A DNA stretch of 64,000 nucleotides from Galbula dea (lineage: Eukaryota > Chordata > Aves > Piciformes > Galbulidae): contig VWZX01009982.1 of assembly GCA_013399015.1 (NCBI GenBank), forward strand, positions 248,001 through 312,000. Direction: 5' to 3'. The translations under genes and the position numbers were made by a program. Positions 48,632 to 62,655 of the stretch are shown here, in pieces. The notes under the pieces were generated by a model, which saw nothing but the letters and a program-made list of their open reading frames with translations, ran no database searches and was not told the DNA's origin. The number at the start of each line of letters is the position of its first letter. The first letter of the stretch is position 1.

Positions 48632-49075
48632 GACTTGGAATCACAAAGCTGTTGGCTGGAAGGGATCTCTGGGAGTCATCCAGTCTAACCAACCACGAAA
48701 AGCCACAGTAGGTCACGTCACCTATAGAACTGTCCAACTAAAACTTGAAAACTTCCACTGGGAGAGATGCCAACCTCTCCCCCTCCCTGGGTAACTTTTT
48801 CCAGTGCTGCACTACCCTCCTAGTGAAAAAGAATTTCCTACAATGGCCAATCAGAACATTTCAATCTGCAGTCTGTATATGTTAACTCCCTGTTACACAG
48901 TCTGCCACTAGAAAGTACATTGGCTTCATCATCTTTGCAAGCACCCTTCAAGGAGCTGAAGGGAAGTATTAACCTGTTTCTAAATCTCTTCTTCATCAGG
49001 CTTCCCTTCACAGAAATCAATTCTTTCTCAGTATCTCCAGCACATTTATCCAAGGTCCTTTCTAAAACAGCTGCT
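48632..49075 (-). mobile_element. Old CR1 LINE, 3' part
   Basis: The plus strand begins GACTTGGAATCACAAAGC and GGCTGGAAGGGATCTCTGGG, a reversed CR1 tail. It goes on through TCCCTGGGTAACTTTTTCCA and the ORF2 end in reverse, and fades in the reverse-transcriptase C-terminal region near 49075. It abuts or overlaps the older LINE remnant ending near 48500. Confidence 0.8.
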
Positions 49076-51579
49076 AATCTATTTTTTTTTAAATTAATCC
49101 AATTTAAACAAGAATTTAAACAAGAAGCCTATTGGTTTCCAGGCTCCACAATTCCACATGAATGCTTTCTAAAACACAGCATCTAATTAGACATCTTCAA
49201 ATTCTCAACTGCTGAGACACTTTAAAGCAAGAATCTGCACACCACAGTCTGTAGCTAGTCTATTTCACTTTTCTGTTCCTTAAAAACTTGGGTAAGCTAC
49301 ATCTGGACCCCTTAAACTAGGAACATGAAATCTATTCTACAATCTCTCCTACAAATGCTTCCAGCTGAGAAAGGCAATCTCATAAGCTTTCCACAAGAAG
49401 GGTTCCAAAACTGGAACCATACCACACTTTTCAGTGGTGAGCACACACAAACAAGAATTACTTAGCTTTCTGCCATGGCTTTAGCTCAGATCATTCATTT
49501 CATAATGTCACCATATGCAGGCCCCATAGACTGTTCAACTCTCTTCCTGCTGGTGGTTAAAAAAGCATTTATTAATTTTATGTTTAGCCTCATACAGGGA
49601 TTTTTTTGGTCCTGTTGCCTCTTTTGAATGCAGCCACAGCTTTTTTTAAGATGTCCTCTTGCTTTTAATAGTCTTCTCTACCTTGTCATTTAGTTATACA
49701 GGTTTCCTTTTCCAAAGTCTTTTTTAGATTGATGGCAAGCATTTGTGTGGAGCCTCCAAAACATCATCCTGAAATACTGCTTCTGCCACCTACAAACATG
49801 TTACTCTTACAATTGCCCTTTCAGTTTTTCTTTAAACAAAGACAGCCATTTTCACATAGTTTCCCTTCTAGAAGTTGAGCATAATTTAAGAGAGGTAAGC
49901 AGAAGCAAAGGCTGTTCTTCTTGCATTCCTCACATTTCCATTTCTTGCATTTCCTTAGCTTAAAGAGGAGAGAAAGGCAGAATACCTGCAATGATCTACA
50001 CATCTCAATNGAGGTAGGCAGCACCTTGCAATCTCTCTGTGACATTGCTCTCTACCCCCTGAACAAATTACAGTCTCTTACCTACCTTTTAGTCACCATC
50101 CCTCTGCAATCCTCTACTGCCTCTGTTCAGCGTTTGTGCAGAGCCTAGCACAGTGGGGTCCCAGGTCTACCTTGTAGGCTCCTAGGACAGAAGGAGACAT
50201 AAAAGAGAAATAATAGGTATTGAAGAGACAGCTCATCAGCAATTCTCAGACATTTATAGTAGTCTCTGTCTCTGAAGACAATAAATTAGAAATGTAAGGC
50301 ACTAAAACTACACAGTGCGAACAAGAACCAAACAGAGAGAGGCAGAAGAAAGAAAAAAATCATTCTTTAAAATAATTGGCAGGTTGGGATGAGACTCAAA
50401 AAAGAGAAAACTTGACACAGAATTACCAAAATCCATGGGAATGAATTTGAGAAAGATGTTCACTGTAAAAATCTCCCCTGGTGCCCTAACCACCACTAAA
50501 ATTAAACATGACCATAATGTGGGCTGAGATCTGGCCCCAAGTGAAATCCATGACAAAATTCAGGTAGGCAAAACTTCAGTATTCCTTCACCTTTCTACAA
50601 AACAGAGAAGTCAAAAAACCTCACTTAACGTCTAATATCTCAAATCAACACAATAGACATTTTCAAGAAAAACACGAATGACACTTCAAGACATTAACCC
50701 ATTTTGTAGGAACAACAAAGACAATCTAAACATTAAAGAAAATTACCTTGCTTTTTTCTTTTTTGAAACTAAGACAGTACTGCTAATCAATCAAGGGCTA
50801 TCTTTTCTTGAAACAGCAAGGCAGGAATCACTTAACAGCTTCCTGCTCTCAAAACTTCAATAAAAAGGTGCTTCACTTCAGAAGTAAAAACCAGTAATAG
50901 TCCATCCAATTTAAGCATTCGTTTCTTTGAGAATGTCTACAGCACGGAACAAATACACTAGCAATCAACAGTCCACCCTTGACCCTAATCAAAGACATAA
51001 GGCAAAAAGGAGTCATTGTTCCACTCTGTTTACTGACTGGACTGGACTGGGCTACTGGAAGTGCTTATGGAATTTTTCCAGTGCTTTTCTGACCTATGAA
51101 AGTCTCAGGAAATCTGTTGAATGCATAGGCAGTATTGCATGAAAACATTATACAGCAAGGGAACATCACATAAGCAAGAATTCTCCAGCTTAGACGACAA
51201 AGATCTAGATTTCCATTCACCACATCAAAATTTCTCCCAAATCCCCTCCTCCTTATCACCAAGTACTTCAGATTTTTATCATTTACATATTGTCTTCTAA
51301 ATTGAAAATCTATATCATATGTGCATACATACACACCGCTTCATGAAATTCAGCAACATCAAACTCTGCTGTAGAAGTTGCCAAGAGCAGATTTTGACAC
51401 TGTTCTCTGTGACACAGGGATCATTTGCAGCTAAAGGATGGAAGGTCACTGAATTTCACAGTCCAAGATGGTAGGTGAAGCTTATATTGTTGAGAGGACA
51501 CTGCATCACCTTTTCTTTTCCTCACACTTTTCAGAAAAGCAAGGACAAACTTAAATCTTGGAAGACGCCCAAGTTCTGG

Positions 51580-51642
51580 TTTTTATGACTAAATGACCTT
51601 TAAAGGTCCCTTTCAATCCAAACTATTCTCTGAATCTATGTA
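51580..51642 (+). mobile_element. CR1 LINE tail fragment
   Basis: GACTAAATGACCTTTAAAGG, then TCCCTTTCAATCCAAACTAT and TCTCTGAATCTATG, is a diverged CR1 3' end. Confidence 0.85.
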
Positions 51643-52619
51643 CTAGAGAATACTTGAACACCTCAGCACAACTACCTGCCACCCATGCATGTTGATGACA
51701 AAGTACTCTGAGACATTCAGTCTGTCAAGTAATTAATTATAACTATTACCATGCAATAAGTTCAACAGACAAGTACAAGCAACCTATCTCTAAGATGCAG
51801 TGTGGTAGTGATTTATGTATGCACCCACTACACCAGAAACCAGAATGAGCAGCTGAATTATTGCTTTGAAACATTACAAAGAAGTCTGTACACTTCAATT
51901 TTTCTGATGAAACCTGACAGTACTGGTGCTTTCTATATGCATTCCAACCTGCTCACTGTCCTTTCATCACTCATTTTACAATTTGTATTTCTACACAAAC
52001 ATCCCAGATTTTATTCTGACAGAATAAAATCTTTAATAAGTTTAGTTTTATTCTAATCTTAAGAACTATCTAGACAAAACTAGGAAGCAGAGTCTGAATA
52101 CATCTTACTGATTTAGAGAAAACATGCCCATGCACAAAAATCAAGTAAGTAAAGCCTGGATTTCTACATATCCATGACTAAACATTCCCTTCCACTGCTT
52201 AATGTGACAACCCTGTTGTTCCTGTGACTGCAGCAGCACTCTCATCAGGCAAAGTACAGTTTATGCTGTGGGTAGGACAACACCAGAAGTTAGCCTGAGC
52301 ATTCATTTAGTTAAGCTAAAGTTAGGCTAACTCAGCCTACACAGCCCACATCAAACCATTCTTATAGAAACAGCAAATTAAGTCACCAAAATCACAACAT
52401 TAACTGCAAAAAGAGGTTTGGGGTTTTTTTTATTTAGCATCCCACTATAGGCCACAAAGGCCAGGCTCCTACAAAAGAGAAACTAGACAAGGCAGAGGTC
52501 AGTTTCTCACAAGAAAGAAGTTAGATGGCCTGATAGAGAAAGTGAGAGTCAGCTAGTAGAAGTCTTGCAGCTGCACACAAAGGCCTTGACACCCTACACA
52601 GCCTTGGCATGGTATTCTC

Positions 52620-52945
52620 TCCACAGCTCACAGCGCCAGTCTTATCATATTTACATGTCTTTGTAGTGTACAGTTTTTATCACATTTATAGTACTTGATT
52701 TTATCTATTAAGTATTACTTGTTAATTGGTCAGTACCCTTTGTATGTGAAAGTGTCACTTGCTAATTCATCAGTATACTTTGTGTATGAAGGTGTTACTT
52801 ATTAATGGGTCAGTGTCCTTTCTGTATGAAGGCAATTGGTCATTATCCTTTCTGTGTGAGAGTGTAAACTCCAGCTGTGAGAACAATAAAGGATTCTGAT
52901 TGCTATCAGCAATTGGGGTCCATGCTCCTCATACACCACATATGA
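52620..52945 (+). mobile_element. LTR-like fragment with poly(A) signal
   Basis: The stretch holds short tandem repeats upstream of an AATAAA signal (52885-52890) and ends in a GGGGTCC...CTCATACA segment resembling an LTR R-U5 end. No clear 5' TG terminus, TATA box or target duplication can be read, so it is probably 5'-truncated. Orientation is plus, antisense to SEMA5A. Confidence 0.45.
52715..52865 (+). repeat. 40-bp tandem repeats in LTR-like sequence
   Basis: Units start at 52715, 52755 and 52795 (period 40), each with ACTT, a TAATT-like word, GTCAGT or ATCAGT, CTTTGTGTATGAA and GTGT. A fourth, shortened by 10 bases, starts near 52829. Copies differ by about 20-25 percent, so the array is old. 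Confidence 0.88.
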
Positions 52946-55900
52946 CCATGTTTTAGTTTACTTTTGGTTTGTTTTGGCATCATTTGCTATAGCAAAATGG
53001 CTACAGTGACTGTGTTCCCTGTCTGTTTCTTGTCTTTTCCTTTCAAAATGACTTCTAAAACTGATGGCTAGTTTCAGTCTAACATAAAAACTTTCATGAA
53101 GACACATATAACTCCACAAGAGACAAATTCACTTCCTAAACAGCTGTTTTGTCTCTGCTCTTTGTGACAAACACAGGCACACAAAGGGAGAATTCAGCCA
53201 TGGTACATTTTATTTGCCCAGAAGCACACTAATTTAAAAGAACAGGAGAGGAAAAAAAACCCAAACAAACATAACCTTCTGCAAATGGATAAAAACGTAC
53301 ACAGGAATATAGCAGTGGAATTTTTTCCAGAAATCTTAAGTAGATTTAATGACAAACACACCAAAGTGTTTTTTTCCACTGCTGTTAGAATACTGTCCTG
53401 AAGTCCCTGGCCTGACCAAGCAGTCTGATTCAATCTGACAGGAGCATGGAGGAGAATGCACATGCAATTAACAGCCTTCACTGTCACACGGATGCAGGCA
53501 CCACTCTCACATCTGTCTAGTATATTTGGCAAGATTTTGGCTACACACTGAACTAAGCAAAGAAATAATCATAGCATGTCTAGACACTGTGGCTCGCCTG
53601 CATGCTGAGACTTCTCACTCCTGTTGAAGCAACAGAGCACTGCTCAGGCAGCCTGCCACAGCAGCAACCTCACCTTACCCAGTCAGCTGGGAGCTTGCCC
53701 AAGCACCCAGGATTTTCAAACAACACCTATCAGCAACCACTGCTCACCTTGAGAGGCAAAAATGGACACTGAAAGGGATAAGAACACACCTGTTCCACAT
53801 CACTCCACCAGCCAGCCTTGCATTTTGCTCCACAGAGATCACAACTTGAGTTAGGTAAGCTGCTCCAAAATGACTTCTGCTGATGTTGGTGGGGCTGATG
53901 TAGAAGTGCTAAGAGCACCAGGGAAATGTTGGGGTTTTTCCTTCCCCACCTCAATGCTCTCACAATCTATGCACAAGAGAACTGAGCACATATAAGTAAA
54001 CTTTATGTACTGCTTAAAATACTATTTAACAAAGTGTTTGCTTTTACTGCTATCTGGCAGCAGGAGAGAAAATCATGCCAAAATTGAAAGTGTACCAAAG
54101 TTGAGAAGGAGAAAAATAAAGACATACAGATATCCTCCTCCTTCTTCCTTTCCTCCAAAAAACACCTGCAAAATGCAAACATATCCTACCTTCAGATATG
54201 AATCAAGAATGAATGGTTAAAAGAACTAATACATACAACCTCGTGCTCCTACAAAACTAACATTTCTCCTTATAATGTCTGCTACCTTATGCTACTACTA
54301 TCTTTCACTCTTCATGCTGAAGAGGTCCACAAGTAAGGAAAGACAGCTCATTAAATCCAGCTTATTTGTTGAACTAAAGAACAGATGTGGAAAAACGGCA
54401 ATTATTAAGCAAAATCCAGGTATAAGGAACATGAAACAAACAGGAATACCCTTCTCACAAAGCTGCATTTTGTTTATATGCTTTTTAAATCCTAGCATTG
54501 AGTAAAGTAAAACCAAAACAAAGGTAGGGATTTTCATGGAAAAAAGCAGAACAAACAAGAAAAAACCACAACAATGTCCCATCCACCACTGTTTGAGACC
54601 ACAGAACCAGCCCACACAAATGCATCCCAAACAGGCAGACACCTGCAGCAGAGAATCTCAATGTATAGAGCACTACACCCACTCCCATCCCTTCCCTGGC
54701 CTGGGAAATATCCAGGTCTTCACAGAAATGTCTTCTGGTTCAACTCAGGAATCACATCAGGACAGAACATGAGCAGTACCAAGACTCCCTTAAGCTCCAG
54801 CATTTTTCTTGCCTTGCTGAACACAAGTTCCAAGTCATGAAGAACTGTGGACATTTGCACACATGTACACATGCTCCCTAGGTGCAAATCACATAAGTAA
54901 TAGCTCTAACCCATCCAGGGGTTGTCAAGCTGACTTCATAGGCATGATAAATTGAACATCATCAGAACACAGGACACTCATGGCCCATATGAATAGAATC
55001 TTTGGGAAGAGGAGAAAAAGAGGAGAAATAAAGCAGAGTCATGGTGTTTGCTGTAATACATATCAACCCTCAGCAATATGGGTCCTGGTGATATTCTGCA
55101 TATTGATTGCTGTACTATACCACTGGCCACAGTACCTTTTTTCCAGTTCTACTGAAAGCAAAAATCATCACAAAGAAAATCAGATTCATGAATTACCCAC
55201 AGCTTTAACTCTATTTTACAGTATCTCTTTAATCTCCACTAGGCCAAAATGAACAAATGTAGAGATTGGAGTGCCAGGATGGGAAATATATTGCTAACAG
55301 AAAAGCACAGCTCAGAATATATGCAGTCACCAGTCAGTTAGAGTTCTTTGTTTGAAAATTATAAAACAGAATAACATACCATTTATTTGGTTTTGCAGGG
55401 ATTTGACTAACAGATCATTTAAAGCCACTGAACTTGCCCTACTTACTTGCTTTAACTCCATCTAGGTCAAAGTGACAAGACATGCTAGTATAAATTTAAC
55501 CTTTTAACTAACCACCACAGATTTATAGCCCAAGAGCAGCACTTAGTTCTTGCCAAAAACCGCCATGATTCCCAAAATAGTAATTTTTAAAGTACAATAC
55601 ATTAAGTCTGCTGACAGAATGAACAGCATTACCTAGTTTTAAATGGTAGCAATGGAAAAAACCAGCAATAAAAGAGAAACTATTGTGGTCGTGCTCCCAC
55701 TGACGTCATGTTTTTCATGAAGACTTCAAAGACCAGGGAAAACATGGCCTTTATCCAGCTTTCTGCAAATTACACAACTGAGTATATTTATTTAAAATAA
55801 ATCAGTTCTGATACAACTCTGATTTCCCTGAGTCTGACAGCAAAACTTCTTCTGAAAATATTTATCCTCCAGCATGACACCATTTATCCTTGTCCTTTTC

Positions 55901-56269
55901 TGGTCTCTGACTGAAGTCTATAAGACATTTCAAGTGCTTTGTTGCCACTGGTATTTGTTGTCTATATTTCTCCAGACTCTTTAAAGATTTCCTGAACCTG
56001 AAGGTTATTGGATTGATAATTCAGAAAGACTTTTCTAGCTTTACAATACTGACAAGAGTAAAACCTTTCAGCACCTTCCAGCTAAGTTGTGTTACTACCT
56101 ACAATGCAAGAGGCTGAGAGTTTAATGACGTAAGAAATCAACTTCATAAGGAAGAGAATTATTAAGCACTGTAAGAACATGCACAAGGATTTATTTTTCT
56201 GTGTGTGCATGTCTACAAGACATACATTAAAAAAAATTTAAATAAACAACAAACAAAACAATGTGGTGG

Positions 56270-56386
56270 ATGTGTTTTGGGGGGGGTTGTTTGTTTTGCT
56301 GGGGTTTTTTTGTGGTTTGGGTTTGTTTTGTTTGTTTGTTGGGTTTTTTAGGTTGGTTGATTGGTTGGTTTGGTTTCTTTTTTGGA
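56270..56386 (+). repeat. G/T-rich low-complexity tract
   Basis: A G8 run is followed by TTGTTTG, GGGG, GGTTTGGG and TTGG units. It is preceded at 56242-56260 by the near-complementary AACAACAAACAAAAC, so the two could pair as a foldback. Confidence 0.85.
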
Positions 56387-58936
56387 GGAGCAAGTGTAGT
56401 GGGGTAGAAGTGTATGGTTTTTAGCTAATACTGCAGGAAGGATACTATGCAACAATCTCCTTTCTTCCCAAAAATACAACTTTGTACTGCTTCTTCCTCT
56501 TCTATAATTTCCATGTGTAAGAGAACTAGTCTCAACATCACTCCATACACCCTGATCAGAGCAACTGTCCACGGAATAAACTGCTACTCATCTTCCTGAA
56601 TTCCACCAACTAATGTCCTATCTGTCTGAAAAAACAGAATACCCTGTAATCTCTGCATTTATTCTGCATGAAACCAAACAGTTGCTCCCTTTCTTTCATT
56701 AAAAAAATATATGGCTACTTTATTTTCCAAAGAGGGCAAGTAAGCTAAGAAATGTAAAAAAAAAACACCAAACAATCCCCACAGGTATAATAGAAGACAA
56801 ATCCTGATCAAAAGCACCTTTAGATATGCAACCATAAAATATTACATTTTATCTGACCTTTTACAAAAGCCAGTGAACCTTTTCCAATTTTAAAAAATTC
56901 AAGTGAAGCTTAGCTGACAGACACCTTTTAGAGAAAAAAAAGCCCAGAATCCTCAGCAAAACCGTGGTTTTTATTTACTATTCTGAAAGACATCTTCTGT
57001 ACTGCAGGATAACAGCTGGTATATTTTCTGTAGCATACTTAATTCAGAAACATCTGCTTTCTACTGGACCAAGGATGAAGCTTGGGGTTATGAGACCTGG
57101 ATTATATTTCTGGCTCAGCAACTGATTTGTGGTGCAGCCTTGAGAACCTTGCTCTGTCCCCATTATAAAATGTGCAGATCTCTTTCAACATATACCAGTT
57201 TCTTTAAATAAAATGCAAGTTTTTACATCTCGTAGTGAACTGTGCTGTGAAATCTGCAGTTCCAATTAAGAGTGGACTCCTGAGTATAGTGACAATTTCA
57301 AGAAAGCTTCATGGTCACATTCCCTCAGTCAGAGAGCTCAGCTGCCTTCTGGAGAAACAGGACTGAACAGATTCATGCAGGCACTGCAGATGCCCAATAA
57401 TTATGAAGAAACTAATTCTGAATATTGCAGCTGCTGATAATGCTCACTGACTAACAATGCAGAAAGTATTACTATTGCCTACAGCAGGCACTTCTACAGA
57501 GAAAAGAAGAAATTATATGTAGTCTCACAGAATCCAAGATTATAGTCTGAAGAGGAAAATAACTCACTGCATATAGCTTGAGGTTATGAGGAAAGTGTCT
57601 GCTAATATGCAGCAGGCACCCATAATTGTGCAGCTGAAATAATAATACCCCAGCAGAACACCATTACAATGTACAGTGCTTAACAACTGTGCCAGTTTTC
57701 ATGCATGTTGGTTTATTCTGCAAGCTGCCTTATCTACTTTGTTAGTCTAAATGCTCCAAAATTATTTAAAGAAATCATATCCACTACACTTTAAAGACAT
57801 AAGAGTATATTAAATCCTGAGTAAGTCTATTAATTTTGATTGTGATTTATCAGTCAAAAAAAATAGGTCTGTAATCTGCTTGTCCAAATGGGGAAAATGG
57901 GAGGAGAGTTCTTAAACAATACTGGGATGAGGAGGGGGATGGTGCAACACATCAACAACCTTCAGACAGTTTCAGTTCCCAGGCCTTATGTATTGGAATC
58001 ATTTATGATAAAAGAATGAGAGAGAATTAACAAGAGTTTCTCAATCTATAGTGCTTTCATATTCTGTCGCAATATTTTTTTGGTGGCTTAGATTGTTCTC
58101 CTTCAATGATGAATGCTTCCCCTTCTTCCAATCTCAGCATGCATGTGAGAAAGACAAAACTTAACATATCCATCACCAGAGCCAGAACACACAGCACTGT
58201 CCATCTGGTACCATAAATCACAAACTGATAGATGTTCTCCCCTCCCCCCCGAGAGCTTCTTAGCTTTTCTACTCTTCAGCAGGAAGCTGAATGCTGTGAG
58301 TTTTTTTCCTAGATGGCTGTAGAGATAAAAAGAATATGGTAGTTGTGATCTGGACATATTCCAATACTTGTCTGAAATATTCTTACCCAGGGCCAAATGT
58401 TTTCCCCATCAGCAGTGAAAGCATTCAATACTTTGGCATTTTTCTAGCAGCCTATCCCTCCCTTTGCCACCCAACATGCATGCACACTCCCATCTCCCTA
58501 GCTGCTCTCTGTGCTGAAGCAATCACAAATGCCTCAGGCAAAACAACGATACAGAGGTAAACACCTCAGTCCTGGGCATCATCCCAGGGAGGACATACAT
58601 AATAATTTCCAAGCTCCTCCTCAACAGATTGTATTTTTTTTTCTTGTGTTCAGTACTAAGAAAATTAAGGAAGGAGAAGAGTTTCATGTAGAAGTAAGAT
58701 CCCTGTCAAGAATTTCATTACAATGCCTAGTACATCATAAGCTGTTATTAAAAGTAAATGTCTACTATCCCCTGCAGTGCTCTGGGCTTAAATGACAAAG
58801 CTGGCAGCAGATACCACAACTACTCAGCACTGTGCCCACAGTGAACTTCCTCTGACAGCCCTTCTTACCCTCCTTCCTCCAGCATCTGCAATCTTCACAG
58901 AATCTATACTTATTTTCAAGTGGCATATTACATTCA

Positions 58937-58995
58937 CTTTTTTCTTTTTCTTTTCATTTTTTCTTTTTACTTTTATTTCTTTTCTTTTTAAGCTT
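58937..58995 (+). repeat. Pyrimidine-rich tract
   Basis: TTTTTTCTTTTTCTTTTC-like run with almost no purines. Confidence 0.85.
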
Positions 58996-61900
58996 AAACC
59001 ACTAAGTAGAGCATGAAGTACATGATTCTGCATTCACCATAGTGATGCCCTATATGTTCACCTGAGGCAGCAGGAAGAAAAATTACTTGGATCTGATTTT
59101 TCTCCTGTATTTCGAGTCATGAGATATGTATTTCATGTGAAGATATAAGAGAGTAAGAGATTTTGGTAGCTAGTGCTGGGGATGACCAGCTCTCGTTCAT
59201 CTGGGGATGACCAGTTGTCACAATCAAGTGCTTGGGAGAACTTACACAGAAAGCACACAGAGACATTAAGCACATTAACCTGGGGGGTGGGGTTTTATTA
59301 AAATGCAATGTTAACTTCAGTATCTGGTGTTGGTTCTCATTACCTTTGATAATTCACCAAGCAACACCTATAATTTAGATGTTATTTCACAACTTAATAG
59401 TATGAATCAGTAATGCATACAGATCTCACTGAAGCAAACTGCACAATAAACAGGAAACTCCTATTAGAAATGCCTTTAGGAATACTCAACCACTTCAGTT
59501 GTGACACAGAAGATTTTGCTTACTAGGACAGGATGGGAGGATGCATGTCCTGTCTGCAAGCACTTGTACAACTCTGTTGTTTCTGATCACTTGGAATTAT
59601 ACAAGAAGAAAAAGGCTTCTGATTTAGAACATCTGCACCAAAGCAAGTCCTTACAATTTTCCTAGAGTAAGTGCAGGAAATAAATAACACAAACAAGGAG
59701 AAGTAAGTACCAAGACGCACCCAGACCTGATACAGAAATCTTGATGTTAAGACTGGTACTCCCTTCAGGAATATAAACAACAGTGCTAGAAAAGTTGCTG
59801 TGCTCCAAAGTTCTCATCCTCCTTCAAAGGTAAAAGAACTTGAAACAATGCAACAAAGCTAAGAGAAACGTGTACTGCAGATAAATTTGTGAGATAATCA
59901 CCCTTTGTCTGAGATAAGGTTCAAACTCTACCACTGACTAAACATATACACTTGATGCTTATGCTGCATTTGCCAGTGTTTTCACTCATCCCACATCTTA
60001 ACTTAGTCTCTTTTCTACCTCGAGGTCTGAATTTTTTCAAACCAAATTAATTTGACTCTCACATTACATTGTGCTGGAAGCAGTATTGATACATAGAGAT
60101 TGTAACTGAAAATTAGACCACACAGAAGGGTATACACTAAATTATCTCACATGAAAATGTTAAAGTGGGATTTAAAAGGAGTAACATTAAAGTAACCGGG
60201 CAAAAAAAACCAAAACAACATATAATTTTGGAAAATAATGATTAATAATTAATTACAATCATTATTGCTGATGAGATGAAACTGAATAAAAATGTATAAG
60301 CACCAGGAAAAGTGAAAGCATATTTAAATTCACATACCATTTCAAATTTCTTCTTTACTTACACTGTGCAGTAAATGTGCACATAAGTATTACTTGTGGC
60401 TCCAGATCAGATGCAGCTGCATTTTAAGAACATTACAGGTTTATTTTATTTTTTTTCATTATTTTTCTTACTGCAGTTCTCTCAAGAAAACAATTTCATG
60501 GTGAAGTCACTACTTTCACAAAGGTGAGGAATATATTACACATGATTTATTTTTGGGCAGTTTGTCAGGTATCTGAAGGTTAGGGTTATTTATAATTTAG
60601 ACAACAAGTTGCAGGGATACATTTCATACTTCCTTTACAACCTTCTCCTAAAGGAGTATTCTTACTCTCTCATCCAGAAATCTGATTAGCTACAAAAACC
60701 CCTTTGAATTACCTGTTAACATCAACAGAAGTACCTAATTCCTCTTGCCACAACATAGGACTATTTCTGTCCCTTTTTGCATAAGGCACCTCCACCTTCT
60801 CTAGGTTCAGACCTCTGCTCTTTATTCTGCCATTGTGACACCATACAGCCAGTGCTAGTCCAAAAGTGCACATCACCTTTACACATCCAGCACATCCTCT
60901 CAGTTCCCTCCCTTGGGAATTTCTGAGCAATGGTGAACACTAAACACAATTCTAGCTCAAGCCTCTCCTTTCTTTAAACAACAGGAAGAAGAACTTAACC
61001 AAAATGGAAAACTTACTTGTGAATATGCAACCTTGACTTACTGGCAGCTTTAGTATCCTAGCAGAGCACTCAGCGTTTCCACAAGACAGTGTAGAAGTCT
61101 CTTTGCTCTGTTCTGTCATAATCAACTTAGAAAGATCCAACTGTTTGAAGTAGTCTAAGGACTATATTATGCTGTTAATAGAATTTTTTATTCTCTCCAA
61201 AAATCAAGCTATATATTAATAAAAATATAAAAGTAAAAATAAAAATATCATGTGTTGGCTTTTCTCTTTCCCCATCCTCCACTTTCATTTTCTTATCCCC
61301 TTACTCATTTCTCAGCGGGGGAAAAGAAACCAAAACCTGTCAGCCTCCATTGTCAGTCGAAAAAAGTCAAAAGATAAACAAAAATTTAAAAAAACCTTTT
61401 GCTTTTGTTTGTGTCCACACATTTCTATGCAGAGTTATCTTCAGATGGTTCCTCCAGTCAAGATTCAAGTCACAATATTAACTGTGTTGCATATGGAGGA
61501 CTTGGTCTTTGAGACACCAAATACATCCCCTCCAGGTAGTCAAAATCAGTCTCTGAATACCTAAAAACTTTCTTTATACAACTTTAACCTATGTCACAGT
61601 TCTCCTCATTCCCTGAAAAATCCTCTTAAGAACATGGTTCAGATTCAGTAACATTTGGAAGAAAATTTCCTCTACCAACTTCCAGAAAGAGACTTTTCAA
61701 GCTGTTTTATGTAATACCACTGGGAATTACCAGGAAAATACAGGAAAGGTTTCCCTGTTCCCTCATTGGAACATGCTCTTCCTCAGAAGACCTAGAGGCC
61801 TTGTGTTTAGAGTCTCAAAGTATGTAGAGCAAAGAGATAATCGGGCAGACAGCATAGTTTGGGGCACAGAGTCAGGCAGTTCTGGATGCAAAGACCAAAC

Positions 61901-62573
61901 AGTGCAGCGAAAATAAATATGAGCACTCTATTTTTCCTTTATTTTGGACATCTTGTTATGGCAGATCACTGATATATTTCAGAGCAGCTAGAATGGAGCT
62001 GATAGGCACAAAACACAAAGCAGAAGCAATACTCCTGCAGCTCAGTAATTCCTTATCCTCCTATTCACTAAATGGCAGCTCAGAAAAATATTAACAATGA
62101 AAGACAGTGTTAAATACTTGATACATTGGTTTTAAGTATATAGACTGCCTTCCTTTTTTACAGAGTATAAGGATCATCTGCTTTTATATTGGATAGTCAA
62201 GAAAACACTTCATTTTCATATATAACATTTCTGGGAAAGTACTGCATAGTTTGTAAATGCAAAAGGAGATCCTAGCAGGCATTAAGGCAGATGAGAGGAG
62301 AAAATCCTGATTCAGTAACTGAAGGATATCAAATCTAATATTGAAACTGAAAGAATAAGGCAAGTTATCAAGTGGGAGTTTAATAAACTGGGCAGCAAGT
62401 ATCTTGTTCTTGTTTACACATTCTCACATGCAACAAGAGACAGTGCTATTTGCTGTTTCCTGACAACATCCCCATTCATGCCTCATTTCTGCACCCCTTG
62501 AAACATGTGTAAATCAGAAAAGCCATTACAGACAACTGGTTAAAAATTTGTTGGGTTGGCCACATCCACTATA

Positions 62574-62655
62574 GTTTGTTTTTGCTTTTTGGTTGGTTGG
62601 TTGTTTTTTTGTCTGGTTTGAGGGTTTTGTTGTTGTTTTTATTTGCTTGTTTTAA
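62574..62655 (+). repeat. T/G-rich low-complexity tract
   Basis: TTTGGTTGGTTGGTTG followed by T-runs and TTGTTGTT units. Confidence 0.85.
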
